Shown piece by piece: positions 12,490-24,600 of a DNA stretch of 64,000 nucleotides. This DNA comes from Rehmannia glutinosa (Eukaryota > Streptophyta > Magnoliopsida > Lamiales > Orobanchaceae). The stretch lies in NCBI GenBank assembly GCA_016081115.2, contig JABTTQ020003409.1, forward strand, positions 868,001 to 932,000. Direction: 5' to 3'. Every line of letters starts with the position of its first letter. Positions within the stretch are counted from its first letter, which is position 1. A model generated the notes under the pieces. It saw only the letters and a program-made list of their open reading frames with translations, made no database searches and had not been told where the DNA came from. A program made the translations under genes and the position numbers.

Positions 12490-13320
12490 TTACGATCTTC
12501 CTGGTTCATAAGGATTGGTTTGAATCTTACGAACTCGTACTCCTTTCCTTTCTGGCTTAACCTTCAAGGATGCTTTGAGCTCGTTCTTGTCCCACCATGC
12601 CAAAGGATCTTCATTGTAATTTCTTTGGATCTTTTTCTTGATATCCTCGAGTGATATTTGTTCCTCTATGGTTACATCACTCTGTGGATTCTCCATTAGA
12701 CTCATCCATAATTCTGCAATGGCTTCGAGTGACTCTTTCTTCTCTCTTGTACTGAATGAATACAAATTATTATCCCATATCTTCCGATCTCCGAATGGAA
12801 CCAAATTGTCTATAGGATAATAATGCTTCACCAAATTTCCTTCGATCCGCCATTTTTGGATTGCGAAGTTTGGCTTCATCACCACGCTTGCTGCGAAAAT
12901 TAATGGGCATTTCTCTGTAAAATGCTTCCCGCAGTCTCTGGACAATAATCTTATGATCACATAAGGTTGTGAAAATAAGTCTTCTCGTCTCATTTTCTTG
13001 TGTGAATCGCTTGAATGTTTGTAGGAAATTGTTTCCTAGAAAAATATCTGCACCTATATCATGAAAATAGATTGGTGGCGTCTTCACTTTGTACCATGGG
13101 GTACCGCCCGCGCCTCCGATCATGATTTCGGCTTGTTTAATTCCTCGATTAAGGATAAGAATCCTTTTTGAGAAGTCTCTTCCTGCAATAGCTGGCAAAT
13201 CCTCTCCAATCTCTTTGGGAAAGACATCCGCTGCAAAGTACATATTAAGACTGAATCAATATAGGCGCGAAATACTCGGCCTTGTATTCAAAGCATATAT
13301 CATTTTCCAATAGAAATGTA
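12490..13320 (-). pseudogene. Viral aspartic protease and linker to RT
   Basis: The open stretch 13243-12770 contains GADIFLGNNFLQTF, the conserved C-terminal half of the caulimovirid protease. The catalytic Asp-Ser/Thr-Gly site should lie just upstream. There (about 13275-13245) a Tyr-Ile-Asp-Ser reading is followed by a change of frame and a small loss, so the site is broken. The stretch 12993-12490 is linker before RT and has SLKVKPERKG-type basic sequence. This protease would normally cut the polyprotein. Confidence 0.65.
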
Positions 13321-13340
13321 TATGGAGAATGGACTAGTGG

Positions 13341-13649
13341 TCATATGATTCTATATCTTTTATTAGCCACTGTGAACTCCATTCCGTCTTGTAATCTTTC
13401 CCAAGGTTTATGATCCTCGAGAAATTCAATTCCCAGTATTAATTGCTCTGGGATTTTTCCTGCAACCCCTGTGATAGTAAGCTCAATTTCTCCTATCTTG
13501 AGGCTTCCTCGATACCTTCCAACGATTGGTTGTTGGAGATAATATAGAACATCACAAGGAAAAATGTTATCCTTTTGAGTGATGTCGAATATTACTTCAA
13601 CTTCTCGCCATCTTCGGACATTTCGGCTCTCTCTTTGTTTTGAAAACAT
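13341..13649 (-). pseudogene. Viral polyprotein segment between movement protein and protease
   Basis: This 102-residue open stretch contains VIFDITQKDNIFPCDVLYY and ILGIEFLEDHKPW. It follows the movement protein and precedes the protease. The LGIEFLEDHKPW phrase resembles the end of a retropepsin-type fold (compare LGNNFL in the next segment), so it may be protease-like or structural. I cannot assign it with confidence. Confidence 0.4.
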
Positions 13650-13700
13650 CTCGGGATATTATTTGAATCAGATTTTGGTCTCTTTTCTTCCCAACGGCCG

Positions 13701-14440
13701 CTACTTGTCATTCGTCTGTTGGAAAGACATCCTTCGCTCAACTCGAGACTTGACTTTTGTTGAAGATGGTTGATCTTGAATTATCATATCAATCTCCGTA
13801 ATAGTTGGAGATTCAATGATTTCTGGTAACACCACCCTGGCAAAGTCCTCAAAGATTCTTGGGACTTCAATAAATTCCTTTCTCAAGAATACTTCAGAAT
13901 GATGGGTATTCGAGAGAGCATAAGATATCTTGTATGTAGTCGAGTAGGGTCGATTCCCTTCTTTCATCAAATCATCTCTTTTGAAATCTTGATGAAGGGT
14001 TAGGACTCTGCTGAAGTCTCGATCTCCCAGATTGTATGCAATTCTAGGATAGACATTAAATGCCAATTTCCCAAAGATACAAATTTCTCAGAATCGCTCC
14101 AAGGCATGAATCCTTGAGGTTTGAGATTCGCTTATCAAAGATAGCTAAATTGAGTGGCGAATCTATTCCTTCTTTGAATGTTGCTTTAATAATGACTCTT
14201 ATGGCTCCGATATGAATCCACGAGAGTGTATTTGCAACTTCTCTTTTAACTCTTCTTTTGATCTCCTGGATTTCTCTAATAGGGACCAAGCGCATCTCGA
14301 TCGGGTTCCCAAAAGAAACTCCATTGGAATGGCTAATTCTCCGGTTGTTACACTATGGATAATTTGGTGTTTTTCATTCTTAAACCCAATTTTATCCAAT
14401 GCTTTTTCCATAGCTCCGATCGTAAATCCATCATGACTTG
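13701..14440 (-). pseudogene. Viral movement protein (30K superfamily)
   Basis: Two overlapping frames carry the caulimovirid movement-protein core. 14295-14056 has VANTLSWIHIGAIRVIIKA, TFKEGIDSPLNLAIFDKRI and DSCLGAILRNL. The next frame, 14066-13701, continues directly with FNVYPRIAYNL. Upstream, 14411-14199 has IIHSVTTGELAIPMEFLLG. The breaks at about 14285 and 14060 are frame shifts, so the gene is dead. In living relatives the protein forms tubules through plasmodesmata. Its presence separates this element from Gypsy retrotransposons. Confidence 0.8.
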
Positions 14441-14689
14441 AAGTTTTGGATCTTCCTTCATAATTCTCATAAGAGTCTTATGAGAAAAGCGCGCGTGTGA
14501 GAGAGGAATCGACATATCTCTCTCGATCTGTTGAAGAATTTCTTCTTCACTCCGATTAAATTTGAGTCACTTCCATCGTCGAATATATTTCTTCTTCATA
14601 GATGCTTTCATACGGGAATATCCTCAAATTGATACACTGTATAAGATCTTGATAGTAGACAACTTCTTCAATTTACGGTGTAGCCTCGA

Positions 14690-15920
14690 ACTGTCGACTC
14701 CTCGTTTACGGTTTTACGGACAATCGGTCGAGATATGTCCTCTTGCTCGCATGTCCGGCAATTACTGAGTCTTTGAAACTTTCATTTGCTCACAGTATGA
14801 GCACGCCTGAAAGTTCTTCTTCCTGGATTTCTGGTACTTGCTTGATTAGAACCCGATGATGAGGCTCTACTCGCTGGTCTTTGGTCTTTGCCCCGACTTA
14901 TAACTCCGGGCTTTTTGTTTTGACCAGAACCTTCTAGGTCTCCATGAAGACCGCTTCTTTTGTATTGCTTCCTCGGCGGTATGGATGGCTTCTCTCCTTT
15001 TTCTTCTTGTGCCGCTTGGTTGACCTCCACTCTTTGTTGGGATATCATTATCCACGCAACATAGAGGAACCGCTTTATTAATTCCTCTTAATCTCTTGTA
15101 ATTCTGTGCAGAGTCGCTTGATAGCACCATTCGGATAACTTGGCCTTTAGGAAAGACATTTTTCTCGCCACGGTTTCTACTTGACTCCACCTTGTATTCC
15201 CGATAAGCATTTCTCTCCAGGGACTCGGAATCTTGGCAAAGAATAGTCATGCGACTTCATTTTCCTCAATCTTGGATTTCCACCGTATTCGGTGAACAAC
15301 TTGATATATTCGTCAATATGACAAATATCCAATAACTCAGGCTATAGAGGGCTTGTTTATATTTCTTTCTTTTTCATCATCTAATCCTCGAAATAACCCG
15401 TCCGATGAATGGATTTTGAATAGTTTTGCCATACCATCGACAATTCCTTTAAGTGATTCCCCTGATGTGACCGAACTTTTAAATGCGGCATCGGTCATAT
15501 CCTGCAATCTTCACCGATCCTTCAAGACTCATTTCAAGGAGTAAAATAAATGAATCCTTTGTAAGATCGGGGTTCTCACTTTGAAATTCTCATAGTCAAG
15601 CTCATTCATCGGTGAGAACTTCTCATTTTTAAAATGCAGGATGTCCAGATTTAACATCAACCCATACGGATGTATTGGGTCAAGGTGCGTTCTTCCATAA
15701 GGCGTCGATAAACATTCGGCCTTTAGGTAGGTTGTGCAGTTCTGCAAGAGGGTTTCGACCTCCTGTCCCCGAAAGTGGATCACTCCCAATCGTGAAATCT
15801 CCGGCATGTGGCATCCTCTCGCCCCGAGCTCCATGATGCGAACCCGCATTTCTTCGACGTTAGGATTAAGCGGTGGCGGTGGTGGAATTGGTCTACCTTG
15901 TGGGTCATAGGTAACCAAAG
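14690..15920 (-). pseudogene. Viral capsid-like (CP) region with basic, zinc-knuckle-like tail
   Basis: The open stretch 15918-15529 starts after a Pro-rich run (PIPPPPPLNPNVEE). The following frames contain IDEYIKLFTEYGGNPR near 15300 and FFAKIPSPWREMLIGN near 15230, which resemble caulimovirid capsid sequence. Then comes a Lys/Arg/Ser-rich segment (15050-14782) and a cysteine cluster (ACSYCEQ, then CRTCEQEDISR) near 14790-14740 that looks like a degraded CCHC knuckle. The assignment is by pattern only. Several frame changes are present. Confidence 0.55.
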
Positions 15921-15989
15921 GCGATTCTCACTGCGTTCATCTTTAAATCTACAATACCTAATCATGCGAAGGATTCGCCAGGTCATGTA

Positions 15990-16600
15990 GATCTTTAAGA
16001 TTCATCTTTTCAATATCCATCTTTTTAATTTTTGATGGATTTTCCTTTGATTAAGAGCAATGAGCTTTTCTCATCTCTGTCATCTTTCGTATAACCGGTT
16101 GGTTTCCTTTTTGGTGTAAATAGGTACCGAGTCCCAAAATCAATACGTTTCCTTCCTAGGATGAACTCGGCTGTCCTCCAGGTTCTTGACTCGTTTCGAA
16201 TATCATGAAGGAGTTCAAGAGTTTCTTACGATATTTCACCATCGTCTCCATCCAGTTCTGGATCGATGAACTTGTCTTTGGTAGATGAATATGGCGGTTG
16301 CCATAATTTCGTGACCGTCTTCGATTTCTCTAAGATCTTTGGAGATCTTAGATTTATCTCGGAAGTATCTCGTTCATTCAGGTCCACCATCGGGAATCAT
16401 TGTTTCGATGGGAATTTCCATGAACCGTTTCTTGGAGGTTCATCAAGTGAACATATAGGTGCAGTTAAGCATCGAATCGCTATAATATTCGCTTCGCATT
16501 TTGCATTGCGCTTAAGGTTTCCCGTCGGCTCCTCCTTTTCCTTTTCTTCATGTTGGTATTCCCGATATGAAACCTAGTCAGGTGTTCTTGTGCATACATC
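15990..16600 (-). pseudogene. N-terminal part of the viral polyprotein, heavily degraded
   Basis: Between the primer-site remnant and the capsid-like region the minus strand has only short, charged frames with many stops, including a KKRKRRSRRET run near 16520. It probably represents the degraded start of the polyprotein. No domain is recognisable. Confidence 0.35.
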
Positions 16601-16735
16601 GTCAAAATTTGACGATATCTCCGTAAGGGTACATCTCGGACATTCGTCCAGGATCCATAATCTCGGAGTAATTTCTCCTCACCAATTGTTAATTACATAA
16701 ATATAATAAATTTAACTAAAAGTTCTTAATAAACC

Positions 16736-16747
16736 AGCCCGATACCA
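16736..16747 (-). other. Primer-binding-site remnant (initiator Met tRNA type)
   Basis: The minus strand reads TGGTATCGGGCT. The first seven bases equal the start of the TGGTATCAGAGC site that caulimovirids and many plant retroelements use with tRNA-iMet; the rest has diverged. It sits just before the first viral coding sequence, as expected, and appears to mark one end of the integrated copy. Confidence 0.5.
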
Positions 16748-16750
16748 TTT

Positions 16751-17181
16751 TTGCGCCCCTAAAACCTTTAAAACCATTAGTTTACCTTTAATTCAATATA
16801 AGGGGTATTTTGGGGTTTTATCAAATAAGAAGGCCATTTTTGAAACTTTTGAATAAGTAAGGCCATTTGTGTATATGTGGTTTAAAATTAGGCTATTTCC
16901 AATCATTTCCCAAACTTTTGTAAAAACTGAAAACGTCCCCAAAAAATGAAAATGAAAATGAAAATGCGAAATCAAATGAGTCCTAACATAGCAATTTTTA
17001 TGTTCGTTCTCGAGAATAGTACATTTTTATCCACCTCAGGTCCTCAACTCCCACTAATAATTATAATATAATAAAAAGAAAAAAGAAAAAGAAAACTAAC
17101 AAAAAGAAATTAAAAACCCTTCACCTAAAACCCCACTCTCTGTGACTGCACTTCCAGAAAATCACCTCCGCGCACACAAAA
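16751..17181 (+). promoter_or_regulatory. Upstream region of the ribosomal protein L1 gene
   Basis: Only about 430 bp separates the end of the pararetrovirus from the L1 start codon, so the host core promoter must lie here. The region is AT-rich with short GAAAAT repeats (16947-16965) and an A-rich 5' untranslated stretch (17070-17120). I did not find a clean TATA box. Confidence 0.4.
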
Positions 17182-20100
17182 ATGGCGGCCTTCAAACGCT
17201 TGCTCTCTCAAACCGGTCGCCGCTGCTTTCCCGATCCGACACCACCACCGCCACGCCACCTAGTTTCTCTCCTTCGCCGCCACTTCTCCATCGAGCCCCA
17301 ACCATCTCCAAACCCCGAACCTAGCACCGAACGAAACGCAAACTTACGAAATCCCATTCCTATCCAACCGGTTTCCTACCCGACTAAACCTAGACCTCCA
17401 CCATCTGAAGAAAACCAGCAGGAATCTCCACCTGAAAGACAAACCTCATCGCTAGATTCCCAGCATTCCGTTAACCGGGAAACCCGGTCGTGGACCCGGG
17501 ATGAAATGCGATACATGAAGGACGCACCTGTAATTTCCCCAGTTTCTTATCCGAGTCGGGTCGCTCCATTGCCCGAGGACCGAATGAAAGTGGGAGAGGA
17601 GGAGAAGGGGGATAGGAATGCGGGGTTGGAGATGGAGAGGAGGAAGATTGAGGAGTACAGACGGAGAGGGGTGTTAGCATATGGAAAAGTGGAGGAGGAG
17701 GAGAGTTTGCCTTTCCCGAAGCTGGTTAAGGTGGAGAATACTGATCAAAACAGTAAGAAGAAAGGAAAGGTGATTTATGATCTAAAGGAGGCTATTCAGC
17801 TTGTAAAGGTCAGTTCTTTCGAGTGTTTTTTAGTCCTTTTTCTCCGTTCTGTTCATTTGTATCAGAAATCATGTTGCATTTGTAGTTTTCAATTTGATAA
17901 GGTTAATTTGGGAATAGGTTTGTGTTTTTTCTTTTTAATTTTTTTCTAGCATTTAGGCCTTATCTTTAAGAGGAAGGAGTTGGACTCGCTAAAATCCTGC
18001 ACATCCGCTTGTAGCAAATTGATTTATCAATGTTGGATTCAGAAGACTTTCTGTTATTAGAAAGTTAATGTGGTGCTTCTTTGAACCCCTTATTCTGACA
18101 AAATGGAAAAGATAAAGCAACACAGAAAGAAAAAAAAATCTTGATTTAGTTGGGAGATATATGATGTCCTCGTTTGTCAATGGGACTATGAATGTTAGAA
18201 GAGTTTTCACAACTTGTGATTCATTGTTGTGAATTTTTAAAACAATTATGTTCTCTCTTGATTCTTGTCAGTTGAATACAGAAATAGAGAATGTGATTTA
18301 GTGTTATGTTCCGACTATCTAGAATCACGGTTGACATCCTTAGGCCAACCAATGAATAGAGCTAAAAATGCTGACCTTTTGATTGATTTGCTTTCACATT
18401 CAGCAATATGTTACTCTCTAAATCAAAAAACCCAAACAAAGATAAGTGAAACATAAACGAAATATTTAAAGAACCATTTAAGTAAGGGAAAACCATCTCT
18501 TGCAGGCTAGTGTACACTTGAAGCACATTGAAATTGATGGGGTGATGTATTAATAGCCCGACTTTCCCGTTCTTGCCATGGGCCATGGCTATTGATTTTG
18601 AAACTGATGGATATGAAGTTTGTGCTAGCTATTGTATAGCTTTTGTACAACGTTAACATTCAGTGGATAGGAGTTAATTTATCTTGTGATGCACCTACTA
18701 TATAGAGGTAAATGACAGAGAGGTACATGCAATGTGGTTTAAATATTTTACTTGTATATGGCACATAATTGTTCCATTTGGATTAAAAGGGGTGTTTCAA
18801 ACTTCCATCATTCAATTAAAACATAGTACTTTGCTTCTAACTACTTTAGGGAAAATTCATTTTATGTGATGTTGTATGTGATACATATTAGGCCTCATAA
18901 TTTTTAGCATTTACCAGTAACGGTACATTTTTTTATCCTACATTTTTTTATTATAACTGCTTAGTAGTCTATAACTCTTTTATGTCTTCAAAATACTTAC
19001 TGTATAGTCCAAAGGATCCTAATCTGACGTACAAGGATTGTCAGGCTGAACTTTTAATACGAATGATATTCTCTCTGTGATAAAATGATTTTGTTGTTGA
19101 TACTCACCTTGAGGTTTGAAAATATGTCCGAACCGATATTTTATTCCTTTTGGTTTATGTATCTGTTTACGTCTACAATAATCCTCTTATCCTCTAGTTG
19201 AATGGGTATTTTCTTGTGCTTATTGATTTATTGTTTTTATGCTGGTTCTATGCGGTGTAATTATACTACCTGTAGTAATACACATATGCTTCGTGCAACT
19301 GGGTAGGTCGGTACCACAACTAGAGATGGGTTTTTGGTTTGTAGTCCACTATTTGTACCTGAACCCTTAGGTCTGATGTTAAAAAATGTGGGAAATTATA
19401 CAACCTAAATAACATGGATATAAGGTCTTGTATCTAGTACCAATAAAAGCAAAAAAGGATAAGCAGATAAACTGCCTGAAAACATCCAATTATTCCTTGA
19501 GTGCAACATTACTTGAAAATGGATAGACCAGAGTAAATGAAATAGTTGAGGAAATATTGTAATATGGCTGTATATTCTTTCTTAGGATTATTGCCATATT
19601 GCTGTATGACTGGTAAATTCTTGCTCCATAGCCCTGAGAGAAGCAACATAAGGTCTACTCTCTGGGGAAGTTTCAAACAAAAACTATCTATCATTATATA
19701 TTCCTTTTAAAGACTAGCACTATACGCGAACTTCAGTCATGGGGCAGGCGATCAAAGATGATGACAAATAGCTATCTGTATAATAAAATGGTGAACTTCC
19801 ATCTTCTGTAACAGTTGGTTCTTTCTTCGGACTTGTTTTGGTCTCAAGTCATCCGTCCCTTTGAGTGGGACCTGGAATCAGATTTGGCCTCATTTATTGA
19901 AGTTCAGGACCAAATTTAATGCTCCAGCCCAAGGAAGTTGCAATATCTGATTCATTGTCAGTAATTGCTCTTTGCGTGCTTAAAGGTTGGATGTTCAAAA
20001 AATCAATCTTCTCAAAACTTCTTCAGATAGAATAATCTGGTAATTAAGACTTCTAGATGTCAGATTCATATGTACCTTTCTCTTACCTGCTAAACAGATT

Positions 20101-21659
20101 CACAAACACCCACTTTAAGCTTTTGTTCAAACCATAAATGAACTGGAACCCATGGTGAGCTGTTGAAGTTGGCCTCTCTATTACCAAATCTTGGCGAAGC
20201 TATTATTTTTTCTGGACCCGTCATGGAGATGTCTTCGTTGTTGTTGTTGGTGTGTGTGCATGTTTTCTCAACCTGAAGGTTCAATGGTGTTATTTTTCCT
20301 CCTAGTTTATTGTCAGTATCAACGTTGTTGCCTTTATGTGCTTCTGATACTTTTTGTTTCTTCACTTATGATGCTTAACATGTTTTGCCCCCATATTTAT
20401 CCTCCTTGTCTTGATACTAATTGTGATTTCCTTCGCTATCTTTTTAGCAATTGTACAGGCTAGTGCCAAGAAAACTTTTGATGAAACTTTAGAAGCACAT
20501 GTGAGAATGACTCCGGACTTGCGACGAACTGATCTGGTATGTGCATTGCTCTTTTGTTGTTTACTAGCATCAAGGACAATGCCACTATGCTTTCATGGTT
20601 ATATGAATAGGTTTTTTCTTAAAAAAAAAAGAAACAGAAAAAAATGGGGAGAGGGCATTGGGTGTTCTGTCAAGAAATGTAAGAAATATGGTGTTTCCTA
20701 TTTCAATTCTGTTAGCACTGTATCTCCTGCATTCATCAGTGATAATGGAAAAATGTTGATACCATTAAAAAGCATGAAACAAAAGTTTGTTTTGTTGACT
20801 GACATTAACTGAGAAACATGCTAAACTTTACTTTCTTACTATGTAAAGATTGGCCAGAAATATGTAAGCTGATCCTTGATATTGTGCTATTTGAAAATTT
20901 CTGCGTCATATGTTAGTAACATTGAGAATTTTCCCTGAACTGAGTGATTTTGAGTCAGAATTCGGACAGGAAAATACAGCACAGAAAGTTAAAAGACAAG
21001 GTCAGGAGGCAAAATTTGATCTATGTCTCTCTCTGTCTCTCTAATTATCTCGGATGAGCTGAGTGAATAAATACAGAATGTAGTTGACCTAGCTCCCAAT
21101 TGACGTAAGACTCCTCATATTCTGGAAATGCTTATGAATATCTTTTCATTGAAGTCGTCTTATCTGGACAACTTTGTAATTTACTTCTGGTATAATGGTC
21201 TTAAGTTTCCTCTCACTTTTATCTCAGTGGGATGGCTTGTATTTGCCTCACTGACTTTCCAATTATAGCCCTTGCTTTGACTCTTTGTCATGCTTGATCC
21301 CACTTCCGCATTTCATTTCCATCTTATTTGATTCTCATACTTTTTTTTTTTGAGGAAAATTTGATTCTCATACTTTAATTGTTAAAGAAGCAGTAGTTAC
21401 CTTTCTGTGTTACAACTAGTTCTAGCCACTTCTACTTAGTTTATTGATATCAGACTGTAATCTTAGTGATTTGTTGCTGAGGATAGTTCATTCCATGTGT
21501 TCTTGTTTGGAATCAGGGTGATATAATTAGCATACTTGTCAGTCCTAAATAATAAATAATGTATGTATATATGCACATTGATATCCTGTTAGCCAAGATC
21601 TTTAGTCTATTGATTGGTGGAGGAAAGATTTTGAAAGTGCTTCCTGGTTATTTTGCTGT

Positions 21660-21699
<40 letters not shown>

Positions 21700-24600
21700 T
21701 CCAATTCTTCAAAGCTATCTCACTCACCTGCCAACAAGTATATTTTATTGCTTTTGGAGCACATAACAAGGAAAACACGTATCTATTTTTTTTCTTAAAT
21801 ATTCTTTTACTGACACTACATTGATATCTGTTTTATCCCATGCCAAAATGTCTAGGTTAACTAAATTTTGAATTACGCCTTTTTATTTATTAGTACAAAT
21901 CATACTTGATAGGAATTTATCTTTAAACTTTTTTGGGCTATTGTTGAAATGCAGAAGCTGGATGGTTTTGTGCGCCTTCCGCATGTTTTTGGCAAGGTAA
22001 AACGAATGGCTCAATTAAATGACTAGTTCATTAACCATGTTCTTGCTGCTATAGTTCTTCTTCTGATAAATGGAAACCTTATCAGACAAATCGAGTGGCT
22101 GTCTTTGCGGAAGGAGCTGCTGCAGATGAGGCTCGAGATGCCGGAGCTGATATTGTTGGCGGACCGGAGCTGGTGGAGAATATCCGGACTGGTGATGTAC
22201 CACTGTCCTTGTTACACCATATTTATGAATAACTTTTTGAGTGTTTATATTGGATGTACGTACAACAAGCATACATCAAATCAGCACTTAAACCAGACTC
22301 TCTATGTAATACCATTGTTGTTAGTCACTTCTATGATGTAGAAAGCCCCCATCCTTCCACTGTTCCTGAAAAAAATAACGATTAATCGGTTTATGGTAAG
22401 ATACAAAAGAAAAAAATCTTAAAAGAAAATTATTAGTTTGGTCCAATAACCTTGCTGTAATTGGTCGAATATTAATGAAAATTACCAAACAGTAGAATAT
22501 ATCAAGAGTTTCTTTGTCCATTCTCTCTTTTTCGTTATAATCCTGAATTTTTTTTCCATTGAGTACGACTTGTCTTGAACTATACAGCAGCACATATATA
22601 ACCTTTATAGAGAAGAGTAGGAGATACTCCTGCTTTTATCTTCTGGAGAGTTAAAAACCAAATTATCGAAGCCCATTAGTTACTGTTGTCTTTATTGGTC
22701 CTTTCTCCTTTCTGTTTTATCATGTTATTATGAAACCGAAAAGCATAAATCTTTTGCTGAGTAACATTTTTCAAGCATTGGCTTCTAGAAATTTGGCATA
22801 CAACATAGCTGAATAGATTGATTTTGATTACATGCAGGTCAACTCAAGGTAGATTTTGACATGTGTATTGCTACTCCGTCCATGATGGAACATGTGAAAA
22901 AGGTTTAGGTTTTTCTTTTTGAATTCATAAACGTGTTACCATATCTTTTGTCAAACGCTTTATCTTATTGTCATTTCTACGCAGCTATCAAGAAATCTTA
23001 AAAATTAATGCCAGACATCAAGGTCAGTTCTATCAGCATCTTATCACTTTACAGTTCCAAGAGGTGGCAATAATGTCTAACAAGCATCTTAAAGTGCAGA
23101 AAGGTACATTGACCAATGACATATCTCGGAAAGTCAAAGAAGCGAAGGAGCCAAGTGTTCATTTCAAAAAGACAAAACTGCAATAGTACATGTAGGACTT
23201 GGGAAGGTATGTTTTTGTTTTTCACCATCCTACTTTTCGTTCTAGGTACAAGCTTTTGATTCACTTAAACCATGTTGTAGCTTTAATTCCTGTGCTTGTT
23301 CATAACTTTGCAGGTTAGCTTTGCAGAGGATGCTTTAAGGGATAATGTTGGTGCTTTTGTAAATGCTCTTTTGCTTGAAAAACCTGCTGGTTTGAAAAAG
23401 AGTAAGTGGACTTCATTGTATGCCAATTTTGGTTAGGATAAAATTGGGCAAAGCTTGGATAAAGTTTTTGGTAGATTTAATCTGCATCAAGAAATACTTG
23501 TTTTGCATGTGATGAGAAATCTGAAATTTAGAAATTTATTTTGTACATGATGATAACATAAAGTCTTTCTTGCATTTTAGTCCTACCTAATTTTCTCAAC
23601 AGTGTTTGTGATGCAGTTCTGACGAAGCTTTGTATAAGATTTATTCATAATGAAGTGTAGGGACAAATATATTTCTTGACTAACTGAAAACTTCATCATG
23701 TAAAAACCAGAAATGGATTATTTTCTGGGTATTTGTGGGTGTTTTCTGGAATCAATATGTTGGTGAAAAACCATAAGACTTGCGTATCCTGTCGCTCAAG
23801 TGTCTTTACATTTCTTACAGTTGATTGACAGTTTCCTTTTTCTGTCAGTTTGTTAAAGGTTGCTTTGCTAGAAAGATACCTGTGTTTTTGGGAATTTTAC
23901 CGAGATACTTACTTCTCCCCAATTATATGGAGACAGTTAACATGGCTTTTAGCTATTTGTTCCTCAATCTTGTTTAATGTACTTCCTATATTGATCAAAA
24001 AAAACTTTTGTCCCTCTTATTTTGGTGACCCTGAAGATGTGTGGATATTACATCTTTTGTCCCTCGTATTTTGCCCTCATCATTTAGTTTCTCATGTTTA
24101 TAGTTTTAAATATAAATGGTCCTCGAGTTTGAGCTCCTTAATGTCCCAACACAAACACACAATTGCTCATCTGCATTGCACATGAGCACGGAAATATTAT
24201 ACTTTTGGTCCTTAAGTTAGAACATTTTACAGTTTTGGTACATTAAGTTTGACTTCTCTTTTAGCTTTAGTCTCTTGCATATGACAACTCCATTAGCATT
24301 TAACTGAGAGTTGATGGCAAAGACTGAATTTGTTGAAAATTTGAACCTAATTTAATGAATGTGAACCATTGCGATTTGACATTGAATTAGTGCCAAAATG
24401 AGCACTACAGATGTAAGTACCTTAATACCTAAGCCTCTCATACTCGCATTCACATGTGTATGCACTAGTGGATACTTCATAGAGACTTGAAAAAAGCTCA
24501 CCTCGAAGATCTATGTTTAGTGTGGTACCCATACTGCAAAATGATCAGGAAATGGAAAGAAAAGAAGCTTCTATCAAGTCTATATGAACCCCTGCAGAAA

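Larger units (their letters stand above)
8950..16750 (-). mobile_element. Endogenous pararetrovirus (Caulimoviridae, florendovirus-like), decayed genome-length copy
   Basis: A minus-strand block of about 7.8 kb contains, in reading order, a primer-binding-site remnant, a capsid-like region, a 30K-type movement protein, an aspartic protease, reverse transcriptase with RNase H, a second ORF region, a TATA box, a poly(A) signal and a leader-like tail. The RT phrase FSKFDCKSGFYQIKM and the protease phrase GADIFLGNNFLQTF are typical of Caulimoviridae rather than Gypsy elements, and the movement protein excludes an LTR retrotransposon. The size matches a full caulimovirid genome. Many stops and frame changes make it a pseudogene copy. 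Genus assignment to florendoviruses is inference from the second ORF after RNase H and from how common such copies are in plants. The left end is approximate. Confidence 0.85.

Noticed and set aside
15353..16577. Plus-strand open frames across the virus copy
   Set aside because: They are shadows of the minus-strand polyprotein with no recognisable domain.
8950..16750. Gypsy retrotransposon on the minus strand
   Set aside because: A movement protein and caulimovirid RT/protease wording are present, no integrase was found, and there are no LTRs.
17142..17324. Alternative upstream start for the L1 gene (MTALPENH...)
   Set aside because: It is in a different frame from the transit peptide and the L1 core; the start at 17182 gives a clear mitochondrial presequence.
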